Below, piece after piece: positions 7,475 to 16,919 of a DNA stretch of 64,000 nt. Made by a program: the position numbers and the translations under genes. The notes beneath the pieces were generated by a model. The model saw only the letters and a program-made list of their open reading frames with translations, did not search any database and was not told the DNA's origin. Position 1 is the stretch's first letter; every line of letters begins with the position of its first letter. The stretch comes from an uncultured Bacteroides sp. (GTDB lineage: Bacteria > Bacteroidota > Bacteroidia > Bacteroidales > Bacteroidaceae), in the NCBI GenBank assembly GCA_900553815.1, contig USEY01000008.1, forward strand, positions 11,989 to 75,988. The letters are read 5' to 3'.

Positions 7475-8227
7475 TTACTCGCTCACTTCTTTTTTTATCC
7501 AGTCAAACCCGCGGTTCTCAATTTCCTGTGCCAGTTCCGGCCCGCCCGTCTTCACGATACGTCCGCCCAGCAGCACATGTACGATGTCGGGTTTCAGGTA
7601 GTCCAGTAAGCGCTGGTAGTGCGTGATGACCATGGCGCTCGTTTGTTTGGTACGCAGCTTGTTGAAGCCTTCGGCCACGATGCGCAGTGCATCCACGTCA
7701 AGTCCAGAGTCCGTCTCATCCAGGATGGCAAACGTAGGTTCCAGCATGGCCATCTGGAAAATTTCGTTTCGTTTCTTTTCACCGCCGCTGAAGCCCTCGT
7801 TCACCGAGCGATTGGCCAGTTTGCTGTCCAGCTCCACGATAGCACGCTTTTCGCGCATCAGCTTCAGAAATTCACTGGCTGAGAGAGCTGGTTGGTGGCG
7901 ATACTTGCGCTGCTCGTTCACTGCCGTACGCATGAAGTTCACCATTGATACGCCCGGAATCTCTACCGGTGTCTGGAAAGACAGGAAGATACCCTCGTGG
8001 GCACGGTCTTCGGGCGAAAGAGCCAGCAGGTCCTTACCGTTGAACGTGATGGAACCGTGCGTCACCTCGTATGCAGGGTGCCCCACCAGGACATTGCTCA
8101 ACGTACTCTTTCCGGCACCGTTCTGTCCCATCAGGGCGTGCACCTCACCATCGCGGATAGTCAGGTTGATGCCTTTCAATATCTCTTTGCCATTGATACT
8201 GGCATGAAGGTCTTTTATCTCTAACAT
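7475..8227 (-). CDS. sufC: Fe-S assembly ATPase SufC
   Basis: A 250-residue ABC-type ATPase. The Walker A motif is GQNGAGKST (34-42), the signature is FSGGEKKR (146-153), Walker B runs into DETDSGLD (170-177), and the switch histidine is His203 in ITHYQ. The DETDSGLD form is typical of SufC. It drives conformational change in the SufB-SufD scaffold in the cytoplasm. It is separated from sufB by an outer-membrane-type protein gene and from sufD by the GxxExxY element, whereas these three genes usually abut. Confidence 0.97.
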   Translation of the reverse strand: MLEIKDLHASINGKEILKGINLTIRDGEVHALMGQNGAGKSTLSNVLVGHPAYEVTHGSITFNGKDLLALSPEDRAHEGIFLSFQTPVEIPGVSMVNFMRTAVNEQRKYRHQPALSASEFLKLMREKRAIVELDSKLANRSVNEGFSGGEKKRNEIFQMAMLEPTFAILDETDSGLDVDALRIVAEGFNKLRTKQTSAMVITHYQRLLDYLKPDIVHVLLGGRIVKTGGPELAQEIENRGFDWIKKEVSE

Positions 8228-8275
8228 TTTTCTATCTCTTTATTATTATAGACTTTACATATTTCTTATTACAGC

Positions 8276-8998
8276 TTACAGCCCCAGAATCCAATCTATC
8301 AGGCTGCTTGTATCCGAGTCGGAAAAGCTGAAGGGAAAAGTCAGCTTCAAGCCCATGCTTAACGTATGGCGGTTTCCTTTGGTACGTGTTGTGTAAATCC
8401 TGTCCGTCTGACAGTTTTTGGTATTGACTTCGAAACGTGAGTCAACTCCTACATGATAGCCATAAGCCAACTGTAAGGCCACGCACGACAGCAAATACAC
8501 ATCCACACCCACCACCGGCGCAAAACTGAACCGGGGAATACGAACCGAATAGGCCGTTTCGTAATGCTTCACCCACTCACCTTTTCTGTAACCCCAGGAA
8601 GTAACGCTACCTTGTTCCTCCCGACTACCAATGTGGAAATAAGCATCAGCGCCTGCAAAGGGCTGTACAATGTAATGCACCGGAAGCATATACCAACGTC
8701 CGCCTAAACTAAATTGGTTAAGCTGGGCACTAACATCACCTCCTCCAAGTGCCAACTCCTCACGGTCATATCCGGCTTTTACGGAAATAGGCAAATCAGG
8801 CAGATAATATTCTGCATGAAAGCTCCATCCCAGCCCGGCTTGCTTCATGTTGCCCGGATAATCGTTGCTGCTAATTGTCTGAATACTTGAATTGATTCCA
8901 CCATCAATTGACCAGCGTCGATTGCTGCCATCCGGCTGAGCATGCGTATAAAGCATGCTTGCCAGTCCCAATGCCAGTATACATACAAGTCTTTTCAT
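8276..8998 (-). CDS. Outer-membrane beta-barrel-like protein
   Basis: About 240 residues starting at MKRLVCIL (8998; an ATG at 9007 is possible). A signal peptide ends near THAQ. The mature part has alternating strands with aromatic girdles (GWSFHAEYYLPDLPISVKAGYD, FSLGGRWYMLP, FVPVVGVDVYLL-like segments) and a final strand ending in an amphipathic stretch, which fits a small eight-to-ten strand barrel. No specific family recognised. It lies between sufB (11-20 bases upstream) and sufC (48 bases downstream), on the same strand, an unexpected place for an envelope protein. Confidence 0.75.
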   Translation of the reverse strand: MKRLVCILALGLASMLYTHAQPDGSNRRWSIDGGINSSIQTISSNDYPGNMKQAGLGWSFHAEYYLPDLPISVKAGYDREELALGGGDVSAQLNQFSLGGRWYMLPVHYIVQPFAGADAYFHIGSREEQGSVTSWGYRKGEWVKHYETAYSVRIPRFSFAPVVGVDVYLLSCVALQLAYGYHVGVDSRFEVNTKNCQTDRIYTTRTKGNRHTLSMGLKLTFPFSFSDSDTSSLIDWILGL

Positions 8999-9018
8999 GG
9001 CTCCCATTCATTCTTCAT

Positions 9019-10473
9019 TTAACCCACACTGCCTTCCAGCGAAATGCTCAGCAACTTTTGCGCCTCTACGGCAAACTCCATGGGCAGCTTGTTCAGCACT
9101 TCCTTGGCATAGCCGTTCACGATGAGGCCTACGGCGTCCTCGCTCGATATGCCTCGCTGGTTGCAGTAGAATATCTGGTCTTCACTGATTTTGCTGGTAG
9201 TAGCCTCGTGTTCCACTACAGCCGTTTCGTTGTGGATATCCATGTAGGGGAACGTGTGTGCACCGCATTTGTCGCCCAGCAACAGCGAGTCGCACTGGCT
9301 ATAGTTACGCGCATTGTCGGCCTTGGGGCTTACACGTACCAATCCGCGGTAAGAGTTTTCGCTTCGTCCGGCCGAAATACCTTTGCTGACGATGGTAGAG
9401 CGAGTGTTCTTGCCTATGTGAATCATCTTCGTACCCGTGTCAGCCTGCTGGTAGTTGTTGGTCACTGCCACGCTGTAGAATTCGGCCACCGAGTTGTCGC
9501 CCGCCAGGATGCACGACGGATATTTCCAGGTAATGGCACTACCTGTCTCTACCTGCGTCCACGACAGCTTGCTGTCCACGCCCTTGCAAATACCACGTTT
9601 CGTCACGAAGTTGTAGACGCCGCCTTTGCCCTCGGCATCGCCCGGATACCAGTTCTGCACCGTGCTGTATTTCACCTCTGCACGGTCGTGTACCACAATC
9701 TCTACGATGGCTGCATGCAGCTGGTTCTCATCGCGCATGGGGGCGGTACAGCCTTCCAGATACGACACGTAGGCATCGTCATCGGCCACGATGAGTGTGC
9801 GCTCAAACTGGCCCGTGCCTTGTGCGTTGATGCGGAAATAGGTGGACAGCTCCATGGGGCAGCGTACGCCCTTGGGTATGTAGACAAATGAACCGTCGGA
9901 GAAGACCGCCGAGTTAAGTGCGGCAAAGAAGTTGTCGCGATAGGGCACCACCGAACCCAGGTACTTCTGCACCAGGTCAGGATGCTCGCGTATGGCCTCA
10001 CTCATGGAGCAGAAGATAATGCCCTTCTCCATCAGGTTTTCCTTGAAGGTGGTCTTCACCGACACGGAGTCCATCACGGCGTCCACCGCCATGCCGCTCA
10101 GTGCCATCTGTTCCTCCAGCGGAATGCCCAGCTTGTTGAACGTCTTTATCAGCTCAGGGTCCACCTCGTCCATGCTTTTGGGCCCTTCCTTCTTCCTGGT
10201 GGGGTCTGCATAGTAAGAGATGGCCTGGTAGTCTATCTCGGGTATGCGGAGATGTGCCCACGTGGGCATCTCCAATGTCAGCCAGTGGCGATATGCCTTC
10301 AGGCGGAACTCCAACATCCAGTCGGGCTCTCCCTTCTTTTCAGAGATGAGGCGGATAATATCCTCGTTCAGGCCCTTCTCAATGACGTCGGTATGCACGT
10401 CGGTGGTGAAGCCATACTTGTACTTCTCCTGCGTGAGTTCCTTGACATACTTATTGGGTTCTTCTTGTTGCAT
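9019..10473 (-). CDS. sufB: Fe-S assembly scaffold subunit SufB
   Basis: A 484-residue SufB, the subunit on which the Fe-S cluster is built. Near the N-terminus is [14 protein letters not shown] followed by the [17 protein letters not shown] segment. The core contains [11 protein letters not shown], where the cysteine is conserved for persulfide handling, the beta-helix run ([16 protein letters not shown]), and the C-terminal [23 protein letters not shown] motif. The length matches the family. It is the first suf gene, 31 bases after the CvpA-family gene on the same strand, so it probably shares transcription with the rimP-nusA-infB genes. Confidence 0.97.
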   Translation of the reverse strand: MQQEEPNKYVKELTQEKYKYGFTTDVHTDVIEKGLNEDIIRLISEKKGEPDWMLEFRLKAYRHWLTLEMPTWAHLRIPEIDYQAISYYADPTRKKEGPKSMDEVDPELIKTFNKLGIPLEEQMALSGMAVDAVMDSVSVKTTFKENLMEKGIIFCSMSEAIREHPDLVQKYLGSVVPYRDNFFAALNSAVFSDGSFVYIPKGVRCPMELSTYFRINAQGTGQFERTLIVADDDAYVSYLEGCTAPMRDENQLHAAIVEIVVHDRAEVKYSTVQNWYPGDAEGKGGVYNFVTKRGICKGVDSKLSWTQVETGSAITWKYPSCILAGDNSVAEFYSVAVTNNYQQADTGTKMIHIGKNTRSTIVSKGISAGRSENSYRGLVRVSPKADNARNYSQCDSLLLGDKCGAHTFPYMDIHNETAVVEHEATTSKISEDQIFYCNQRGISSEDAVGLIVNGYAKEVLNKLPMEFAVEAQKLLSISLEGSVG

Positions 10474-10504
10474 GTTTCTTTTTCTAAAAGCTGTTTATAT
10501 CCGG

Positions 10505-11008
10505 TCAGTCGTTTATTATCTGCTCTGTAAAGTCCTTTGCAGCAGGAATGAATAGCCCCGCAAAGTCCTTTATCGGATAATATAACGCCGATGATTTCTT
10601 TTTTGTTTTACTTATCAGCGTATTATCGGCATCAATATACTCCATAATCCCCACTACGACGCTGACCAGGAGCAGGAATTTCAGTGCACCCAGCCCTGCG
10701 CCCAGCAGCCGGTTGAGCCATCCCAGCGATACTGCTTCCATGGTTTTCGTTATCAGTGCTGCTACCAACGTGAATGCCAGCGGCACTGCCAGCCAGATGA
10801 GGATGAAGGACAGAATCTGTGCAAAGGTCATGGAATCTGTCAGCGATGGGCACAGCCGTTCGGCCAAAGGGGCATAGAGAGCCTTGGCGGCCAACAGGCC
10901 TACTATCAGGCCCAGAATGGTAGCCAGTTGCTTGACGAAGCCTTTGACGAAACCTATCACGGCTCCCGCGCCTATCAGCGCCACTATTATAATGTCGATA
11001 GTTGTCAT
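10505..11008 (-). CDS. CvpA family membrane protein
   Basis: A 167-residue inner-membrane protein with about four hydrophobic segments: the N-terminal MTTIDIIIVALIGAGAVIGF, the GFVKQLATILGLIVGLLAAK stretch, the ILSFILIWLAVPLAFTLVA segment and a final one around FLLLVSVVVGI. The GFVKGFVKQL pattern is typical of CvpA, first linked to colicin V production in E. coli but of general, poorly defined envelope function. The C-terminal 40 residues are soluble. It lies between infB and sufB on the same strand. Confidence 0.88.
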   Translation of the reverse strand: MTTIDIIIVALIGAGAVIGFVKGFVKQLATILGLIVGLLAAKALYAPLAERLCPSLTDSMTFAQILSFILIWLAVPLAFTLVAALITKTMEAVSLGWLNRLLGAGLGALKFLLLVSVVVGIMEYIDADNTLISKTKKKSSALYYPIKDFAGLFIPAAKDFTEQIIND

Positions 11009-11031
11009 ACCTTATCCGTTAAATGACAGAA

Positions 11032-11099
11032 GGCACGGACTACACACGCTACACGGCACCTCAATCTGGCAAGCCCGTGAAATCCGTGTAATCCGCGCC
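11032..11099. repeat. Gene-less inverted-repeat element, GCGGATTACACGGAT family
   Basis: The right arm (11075-11099) matches the arms of the 440-bp GxxExxY element over 25 bases. The left arm (about 11032-11060) is a diverged inverted copy beginning GGCACGGACTACAC. It lies between the start of the CvpA-family gene and the stop of infB. Confidence 0.65.
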
Positions 11100-11120
11100 C
11101 TTTCTATAATGGTTAATGAT

Positions 11121-11178
11121 TAGTGGTAAATGGTTGATGAAGGGTTACTAACCGTTGACCGCTCGTCATTTACCACTA
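11121..11178. repeat. Hairpin-forming repeat downstream of infB
   Basis: Perfect 12-base arms TAGTGGTAAATG (11121-11132) and CATTTACCACTA (11167-11178), with a nested palindrome GGTTACTAACC between them. It directly follows the previous inverted element and ends 15 bases before the infB stop. Unlike a usual terminator it has no T-run. Confidence 0.65.
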
Positions 11179-11192
11179 TTTACGCCGCTATC

Positions 11193-14180
11193 TTAAAGCG
11201 TTTGCTTCACTTCAATTTCCTCGTACGTTTCAATGATATCGCCCACCTTGATGTCATTGCAGTTGGTTAGGCTGATACCACACTCGAAGTTGGTACCCAC
11301 TTCCTTCACATCGTCCTTGAAGCGCTTCAGGGCATTGATGTTTCCGGTAAATACCACGATACCGTCGCGGATGAGGCGAGCCTTGTCGCTGCGTTTCACC
11401 TTTCCGGTCTTCACCATGGCACCTGCCACCATACCGACCTTGCTGATGTTGAACACTTCGCGAACTTCGATGGTAGCCGTCACCTGTTCCTTCAGCGTAG
11501 GAGCCAGCATACCTTCCATGGCAGCCTTCACCTCCTCGATGGCGTCGTAGATGACTGAATACTTGCGGATGTCCACACCTTCCTGTTCGGCCAGCTTGGC
11601 AGCCGAGTTGGACGGACGTACCTGGAAGCCCACGATGATGGCATCGGAAGCTGCTGCCAGCGAAACGTCGGATTCTGAAATCTGTCCTACACCCTTGTGG
11701 ATGACATTGACCTGAATCTGCTCGGTAGAAAGCTTGATGAGTGAGTCGCTCAATGCCTCTACAGAACCGTCCACGTCGCCCTTCACAATGATGTTCAACT
11801 CGTGGAAATCGCCCAATGCCAATCGGCGGCCCACTTCGTCCAGTGTCAGCATCTTCTGTGTACGCAGACCCTGTTCGCGTTGCAGCTGCTCGCGCTTGTT
11901 GGCAATTTCACGCGCTTCCTGTTCGGTTTCTATCACGTGGAAAGTGTCGCCTGCTGCCGGAGCACCGTTCAAGCCCAGAATCAGGGCAGGTTCTGCCGGA
12001 CCGGCTTCCTTCATGCGCTGGTTGCGCTCGTTGAACATGGCTTTTACCTTACCATAGTTGGTTCCGGCCAGCACAATGTCGCCTACTTTCAATGTACCGT
12101 TAGACACCAGGACGGTAGCCACGTAGCCACGTCCCTTGTCCAGCGACGACTCGATGATGGAACCCGTAGCCTTGCGGTTGGGGTTGGCCTTCAGGTCGAG
12201 CATTTCGGCTTCGAGCAATACCTTTTCCAGCAGCTCTGCCACACCGATACCTTTCTTGGCCGAAATATCCTGTGACTGGTATTTACCTCCCCATTCTTCA
12301 ACGAGGAAGTTCATATTGGCCAGTTCTTCCTTAATCTTGTCGGGGTTGGCTGCCGGCTTATCAATCTTGTTGATGGCAAACACAATGGGCACACCTGCTG
12401 CCATGGCATGGTTGATGGCCTCTTTGGTCTGCGGCATCACATTATCATCGGCTGCCACAATGATGATGACTACGTCCGTCACCTTGGCACCACGGGCACG
12501 CATGGCCGTAAATGCTTCGTGACCCGGTGTATCGAGGAACGTAATGCGACGCCCGTCTTCCAGTTTCACGTTGTAAGCACCGATGTGCTGCGTGATACCA
12601 CCTGCCTCACCGGCAATTACATTGGCCTTGCGGATATAGTCGAGCAACGATGTCTTACCGTGGTCTACGTGACCCATCACAGTGACAATCGGTGCACGGG
12701 GTTGTAAGTCTTCCTCGGCGTCGGCCTCTTCTACAATGGCCTGTGCCACTTCGGCGCTGACATATTCGGTCTTGAATCCGAATTCCTCAGCCACCAGGTT
12801 GATGGTCTCAGCATCCAGACGCTGGTTGATGGATACCATCATTCCGATGCTCATACAGGTAGCGATGACCTGAGTAACGGGCACGTCCATCATGCTGGCC
12901 AGCTCATTGGCTGTTACAAACTCCGTCAGCTTCAGTACCTTGCTGTCGGCCATTTCCTGGCTTTCCAGTTCGTGCAGACGGTCGGCAGCCTGCTCGCGTT
13001 TCTCCTTACGATACTTGGCGCCTTTGTTCTTGCCCTTGGCTGTGAGGCGTGCCAGGGTTTCCTTCACCTGCTTGGCTACGTCTTCCTCGCTAACCTCCTG
13101 CTTGATGACGGGCTTCTTGAAGCGGTCTTTGTTCTTCTTGCCGCCACCCTGCTGCTTGTCCATGCCGCCCGTATTCTTTCCGCGGTCGCCGCCGCCCGGG
13201 CGCTGCATGTTCTGTATGTTGTTCAGGTCAACCTTTTCCTTGTTGATGCGTGCGCGTTTCTTCTTGCTGTTGCCACCCTGTTCGTCGCCGGCGTCTTTCA
13301 GCTTGCTGTCCTCGCGGCGGATTTCCTTGATGATGGCTTCCTTCATCTGCTTCTTCTGGTCCTGGCGCTGCTTTTCCTTCTCCTCACGTTCGCGACGTTT
13401 CTCTTCCTTGCTTTTCTTCTTGGGACGCGTGCTTTGGTTCAGGGCTGCCAAGTCAATCTGGCCGATGACGTTGATTTTCGACACGAATTCCGGCTGGCGA
13501 ATCTTGAAGATACCGTCTTTCTCTTCTGTAGCGGGCTCGTCGTCCTTGCTTTCAGGTTGCTGAGGCGCGGCAGGTTCTTCTTCGGCTGCAGCTTCGTGTG
13601 CGGGTTCTTCTTTCTTTGCTTCGGGTTCGGGCTTAGCCACAGGCTGTACAGGTTCGGGCTCGGCAGCCACTGCGGGCTGTACTTCAACCGTTTCCTTCAC
13701 CGGCTCTTCCTTGGAAGCTTCGGTTACGGGTGCCGGTTGTGCCTCAACGGTTTCCTTCACTTCTTCCTTTACCTCAACCGGCTTCTGCTCTTCCACTGCC
13801 GGTTTTTCTTCCACTGTTTTGTGGCCCACCTTATCCAGGTCAATCTTTCCTACCTGCTTGAATTTGGGGCGTACGTCTTCAGGGACAACGGTCTTTATCT
13901 CTTCGGGCTTGCTCTTTTCGCGTTCGTCTTGTCCGAATCCGTCAATGGAGACCGTTCCCTTGTTGCGGTCTTTGCTCTGACGTTCCTGGATAAAACGTTC
14001 CGACTTCATCTTCAGGTCCTTGTCCGTACTGAACTCCTTCACCAGCATCTGATACTGTTCATCCGTAATCTTGGTGTTAGGATTGGGCTCTACGGTAAAT
14101 CCTTTCTTTTGCAGGAACTCAACAGCCGTGGTGATTCCTACATTCAAATCTCTTGTTACTTTATTTAACCTTATCGTCAT
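11193..14180 (-). CDS. infB: Translation initiation factor IF-2
   Basis: A 995-residue GTPase that places initiator tRNA on the 30S subunit. An N-terminal IF2_N-like domain ([20 protein letters not shown]) is followed by a very long charged linker (about 80-400) rich in Glu, Pro, Ala and Lys. The GTPase domain has G1 GHVDHGKTS (503-511), DTPGH (550-554) and NKID (604-607), and the C-terminal domains end in [16 protein letters not shown]. Bacteroidetes IF-2 proteins are long, so the size is normal. It follows nusA across a 119-bp inverted-repeat element and precedes the CvpA-family gene. Confidence 0.98.
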   Translation of the reverse strand: MTIRLNKVTRDLNVGITTAVEFLQKKGFTVEPNPNTKITDEQYQMLVKEFSTDKDLKMKSERFIQERQSKDRNKGTVSIDGFGQDEREKSKPEEIKTVVPEDVRPKFKQVGKIDLDKVGHKTVEEKPAVEEQKPVEVKEEVKETVEAQPAPVTEASKEEPVKETVEVQPAVAAEPEPVQPVAKPEPEAKKEEPAHEAAAEEEPAAPQQPESKDDEPATEEKDGIFKIRQPEFVSKINVIGQIDLAALNQSTRPKKKSKEEKRREREEKEKQRQDQKKQMKEAIIKEIRREDSKLKDAGDEQGGNSKKKRARINKEKVDLNNIQNMQRPGGGDRGKNTGGMDKQQGGGKKNKDRFKKPVIKQEVSEEDVAKQVKETLARLTAKGKNKGAKYRKEKREQAADRLHELESQEMADSKVLKLTEFVTANELASMMDVPVTQVIATCMSIGMMVSINQRLDAETINLVAEEFGFKTEYVSAEVAQAIVEEADAEEDLQPRAPIVTVMGHVDHGKTSLLDYIRKANVIAGEAGGITQHIGAYNVKLEDGRRITFLDTPGHEAFTAMRARGAKVTDVVIIIVAADDNVMPQTKEAINHAMAAGVPIVFAINKIDKPAANPDKIKEELANMNFLVEEWGGKYQSQDISAKKGIGVAELLEKVLLEAEMLDLKANPNRKATGSIIESSLDKGRGYVATVLVSNGTLKVGDIVLAGTNYGKVKAMFNERNQRMKEAGPAEPALILGLNGAPAAGDTFHVIETEQEAREIANKREQLQREQGLRTQKMLTLDEVGRRLALGDFHELNIIVKGDVDGSVEALSDSLIKLSTEQIQVNVIHKGVGQISESDVSLAAASDAIIVGFQVRPSNSAAKLAEQEGVDIRKYSVIYDAIEEVKAAMEGMLAPTLKEQVTATIEVREVFNISKVGMVAGAMVKTGKVKRSDKARLIRDGIVVFTGNINALKRFKDDVKEVGTNFECGISLTNCNDIKVGDIIETYEEIEVKQTL

Positions 14181-14198
14181 ATAATATTTTTAATGTTT

Positions 14199-14317
14199 TA
14201 ATGTGCCCGTGTGCTAATGCTTCTCCATCTTACGTGCCTCTCTGCGCTGTGCCTGCCTTCCTTGTGGAGGTCTGCCGGCATATTCCATCACATTAGCACC
14301 CCGTCATTAGCACATTA
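14199..14317. repeat. 119-bp inverted-repeat element between nusA and infB
   Basis: Nested inverted arms: outer TAATGTGC (14199-14206) with GCACATTA (14310-14317), inner GTGCTAATG (14211-14219) with CATTAGCAC (14291-14299); CATTAGCAC occurs again at 14305-14313. It fills nearly the whole gap between the nusA stop and the infB start. No coding frame inside. Confidence 0.7.
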
Positions 14318-14318
14318 A

Positions 14319-15578
14319 TTACTCCTCTTCAAACTCACGTTTCAGAACGCGCAGCACTTCGTCTATCGTCTCCTCTTCCAAGTCGGCTTTTTCAATCAGC
14401 ATTTCGCGCGGAGCGTTCAGTACGGCCTTGGCAGTATCAATGCCTATGCCCTTGATGGCGTCAATCACCCATCCGTCTATTTCGTCACGGAATTCATCCA
14501 GGTAGATGTCTTCGTCTTCCACCGTATCGTCTACCTCACGGAATACATCGATGGTATATTCAGTCAGCATGCTGGCCAGCTTGATGTTCAAGCCACCTTT
14601 ACCGATGGCCAGTGACACCTCTTCGGGTTTCAGGAACACTTCGGCCTTGCGCTCCTCTTCGTTCAGCTTGATGGACGAAATCTTGGCAGGGCTCAGTGCA
14701 CGCTGGATGAACAGTTGCGTGTTCGATGTATAGTTGATGACATCAATGTTTTCGTTTCTCAGCTCGCGTACGATACCATGAATACGGCTACCCTTCACAC
14801 CTACGCAAGCTCCTACCGGGTCAATACGGTCGTCGTAACTTTCAACGGCAATCTTGGCACGTTCGCCCGGGATGCGGGCAATCTTCTTGATGGTAATCAG
14901 GCCGTCGTTTATTTCGGGTACTTCCATCTCAAACAGGCGTTGCAGGAAGACCGGCGACGTACGGCTCAGGATAATCTTCGGGTTGTTGTTCTTGTTGTCC
15001 ACGCGGGCCACTACGGCACGTGCCGTTTCGCCCTTGCGGTAGAAGTCGCTCGGTATCTGTTCGGTCTTGGGCAACAGCAGTTCGTTGCCTTCATCGTCGA
15101 GCAGCAGCATTTCTTTCTTCCAAATCTGGTAAACCTCAGCACTGATGACTGTGCCTACCTTATCTATATATTTATTGTAGATGCTGTCTTTCTCCAGTTC
15201 CAGAATCTTCGAGGCCAACGTCTGGCGCAGGTTCAGAATGGCGCGGCGTCCAAACTTGGCAAAGTTCACCTCGTCGGTCACTTCTTCGCCCACCTCATAC
15301 GAAGCGTCAATCTTCTGTGCCTCGCTCAGCGGAATCTGCAAGTTGGGGTTCTCCAAGTCCTCATCACTCACTACTTCGCGGTTGCGCCATATTTCAAAGT
15401 CACCCTTGTCGGGGTTCACAATCACGTCATAGTTTTCGTCCGTGCCAAACATCTTCGCAATTACACTGCGAAAAGACTCCTCCAGCACGCTCACCATTGT
15501 GGTCCTGTCTATATTCTTCAGTTCCTTAAATTCCGAAAACGTATCTATCAAGCTTACAGTTTCTTCTTTCTTGGCCAT
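14319..15578 (-). CDS. nusA: Transcription termination/antitermination factor NusA
   Basis: A 419-residue RNA polymerase-binding factor. The N-terminal domain (LIDTFSEFKELKNIDRTTMV) contacts the polymerase. An S1 domain (about 130-200, GTVISAEVYQIWKKEMLLL) and tandem KH domains follow, with the first KH signature at GACVGVKGSRIHGIVREL and the second at LAIGKGGLNIKLAS. A C-terminal helix-hairpin-helix segment contains AIKGIGIDTAKAVL. It lies between rimP (5 bases upstream) and infB in the order conserved across bacteria. Confidence 0.98.
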   Translation of the reverse strand: MAKKEETVSLIDTFSEFKELKNIDRTTMVSVLEESFRSVIAKMFGTDENYDVIVNPDKGDFEIWRNREVVSDEDLENPNLQIPLSEAQKIDASYEVGEEVTDEVNFAKFGRRAILNLRQTLASKILELEKDSIYNKYIDKVGTVISAEVYQIWKKEMLLLDDEGNELLLPKTEQIPSDFYRKGETARAVVARVDNKNNNPKIILSRTSPVFLQRLFEMEVPEINDGLITIKKIARIPGERAKIAVESYDDRIDPVGACVGVKGSRIHGIVRELRNENIDVINYTSNTQLFIQRALSPAKISSIKLNEEERKAEVFLKPEEVSLAIGKGGLNIKLASMLTEYTIDVFREVDDTVEDEDIYLDEFRDEIDGWVIDAIKGIGIDTAKAVLNAPREMLIEKADLEEETIDEVLRVLKREFEEE

Positions 15579-15583
15579 AGTCT

Positions 15584-16051
15584 TTATTTAAAGCTGATTA
15601 AGTATTTTGTATATTTTATCTCATCGTATGCAAATGTCAGATCTTCGTCCACCATCTTGGGGCGTTTGGCGCCTTCTTCCTTCACTTTCTTCTTCACGGT
15701 GATTACGAAATGCTGCTCGTTGGCTTCCTTCAGTACGCCGGTCAGCTTGCGACCATCCTGTGTCAGTACCTCTACATCACTGCCCACGTGGTTGATGTAT
15801 TGCTGCAACACCTTGAAAGGCTGTCCGATACCGGCCGAGCCTACTTCCAGTTCAAAGTCTTCCTTGTCTCTGTCAAGCCGGCTTTCAATATAGCGGCTCA
15901 GCTCCACGCAGTCCTCAATCCAGACTCCTTCTTTATGGTCTATCTCGACCACGATTTTGTTATCGGGGCTGATAGTCACCTCCACCAGGAAGTATTCTTT
16001 GCCCTCCAACCACTCATTTACAATCTGACAAACACTTTCTTTTGCTATCAT
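15584..16051 (-). CDS. rimP: Ribosome maturation factor RimP
   Basis: A 155-residue protein needed for maturation of the 30S subunit. The N-terminal alpha/beta domain includes YFLVEVTISPDNKIVVEIDH, and CVELSRYIESRLDRDKEDFELEVGSAGIGQPF carries the family's E-V-x-S-P/A-G-like strand, here EVGSAGI. A C-terminal SH3-like barrel starts near residue 90 (VEVLTQDGRKLTGVL). It is the first gene of the rimP-nusA-infB operon, and the start at 16051 is downstream of a strong Bacteroides-type promoter. Confidence 0.94.
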   Translation of the reverse strand: MIAKESVCQIVNEWLEGKEYFLVEVTISPDNKIVVEIDHKEGVWIEDCVELSRYIESRLDRDKEDFELEVGSAGIGQPFKVLQQYINHVGSDVEVLTQDGRKLTGVLKEANEQHFVITVKKKVKEEGAKRPKMVDEDLTFAYDEIKYTKYLISFK

Positions 16052-16117
16052 AGATTAACCATTAAGAACAAAAAAGAGGAGCTTGATTGCCCCTCCACCT
16101 TTCATCCATTTCGGACG

Positions 16118-16148
16118 CAAAGATATAAATAATCTGTTCAAGTACAAA
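16118..16148 (-). promoter_or_regulatory. Bacteroides-type promoter of rimP-nusA-infB
   Basis: On the minus strand TTTG (16148-16145), 19 bases, then TATCTTTG (16125-16118) match the Bacteroides -33/-7 consensus exactly. Transcription would start near 16110, giving a leader of about 60 bases to rimP. Confidence 0.8.
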
Positions 16149-16387
16149 ATATTAGCAAAGATTTTATAATATAATTCTTTACGCTGCAATTTGTCTTCAT
16201 CCTCCATCGTCGTGGTTCTGCCATCTTCCATGGCTTGCAGAATGCTTTTTTCTGCCGCTTTTTTCTCTCCATATTGACTACAGAACGGGCCAATTAAGAC
16301 TCTCAACACACCCTTCGGCAAGCAAAAATGCCCCACTCTGTTATGATGTTTAATTTTTAAGATTAATTAATAAATCGAATAAATTGA

Positions 16388-16453
16388 CCATTCCGACCCT
16401 CTTCGTACCTCAGTCGTACCCCAGTCGTACCTGCTCCGTACCAAGTTCGTTCC
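16388..16453. repeat. 11-bp-period tandem repeat, 6 units
   Basis: Six 11-base units starting at 16388, 16399, 16410, 16421, 16432 and 16443. Each ends in CGTACC or a close variant (CGACC, CGTTCC); on the minus strand the units begin GGTACG. The unit length is close to one helical turn, so all copies face the same side of the DNA. Confidence 0.8.
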
Positions 16454-16753
16454 TATAAAAACGAAGAAAGAGCGTTTCTGGAGGGGGTGGGAAAAGAGGA
16501 ATATGAAAAATGGAACAATTTTGTGCGAATTGTTGCCGAAGGGGTAAACTGTTTTCTGTACTACCGTGAAGTTCGGCAGTGGGCTATTTATAGTTCCTGT
16601 TGGTCTATTATGGGGTAAAATGATATGAAGTGAAATGGAATTGTTAAACAATTTGATATGCTCATTGAGCGCTGTTGCTGCAAAAAGGTTGTTTATCTAT
16701 CTAATATACGTTCAAAAAGATAGTATTTTTCTATAAAATAGTTCATCAAGATG

Positions 16754-16784
16754 CTTGCATAAATGAAATAAGTGTATATATTTG
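16754..16784 (+). promoter_or_regulatory. Promoter of the 16920 lipoprotein gene
   Basis: CTTG (16754-16757), 19 bases, TATATTTG (16777-16784). Start site expected near 16790, leaving a leader of about 130 bases before the ATG at 16920, which supports choosing that start over an earlier frame opening at 16839. Confidence 0.7.
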
Positions 16785-16919
16785 CAAAATATATGTAAGA
16801 GCCTGTTGCCTTGTGCTTTTTGACTACAGCTGGTTGTATTGGTTGTCGTAGTCATTGAAGAAACAGACACCGGCAATCATGAGAGCCTTTTATTACCTTT
16901 AATTATAAACAAAACAAGT

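Larger units (their letters stand above)
16052..16919. other. Long divergent intergenic region
   Basis: Between divergent rimP (minus) and the lipoprotein gene at 16920 (plus). It holds the rimP promoter (16118-16148), an 11-bp-period repeat (16388-16453), a short palindrome (AATTGTT and AACAATT, 16639-16653) and the plus-strand promoter at 16754-16784. Short frames here (16055-16336, 16367-16651 minus) have no signal peptide, no family pattern and overlap the repeats, so no gene is called. Confidence 0.6.

Noticed and set aside
12972..14168. 398-codon plus frame across infB
   Set aside because: Produced by the low-complexity Glu/Lys/Pro linker of IF-2 read in reverse; hydrophobic runs are artefacts.
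16367..16651. 94-codon minus frame upstream of rimP
   Set aside because: It overlaps the 11-bp repeat and has no start signal, signal peptide or family pattern.
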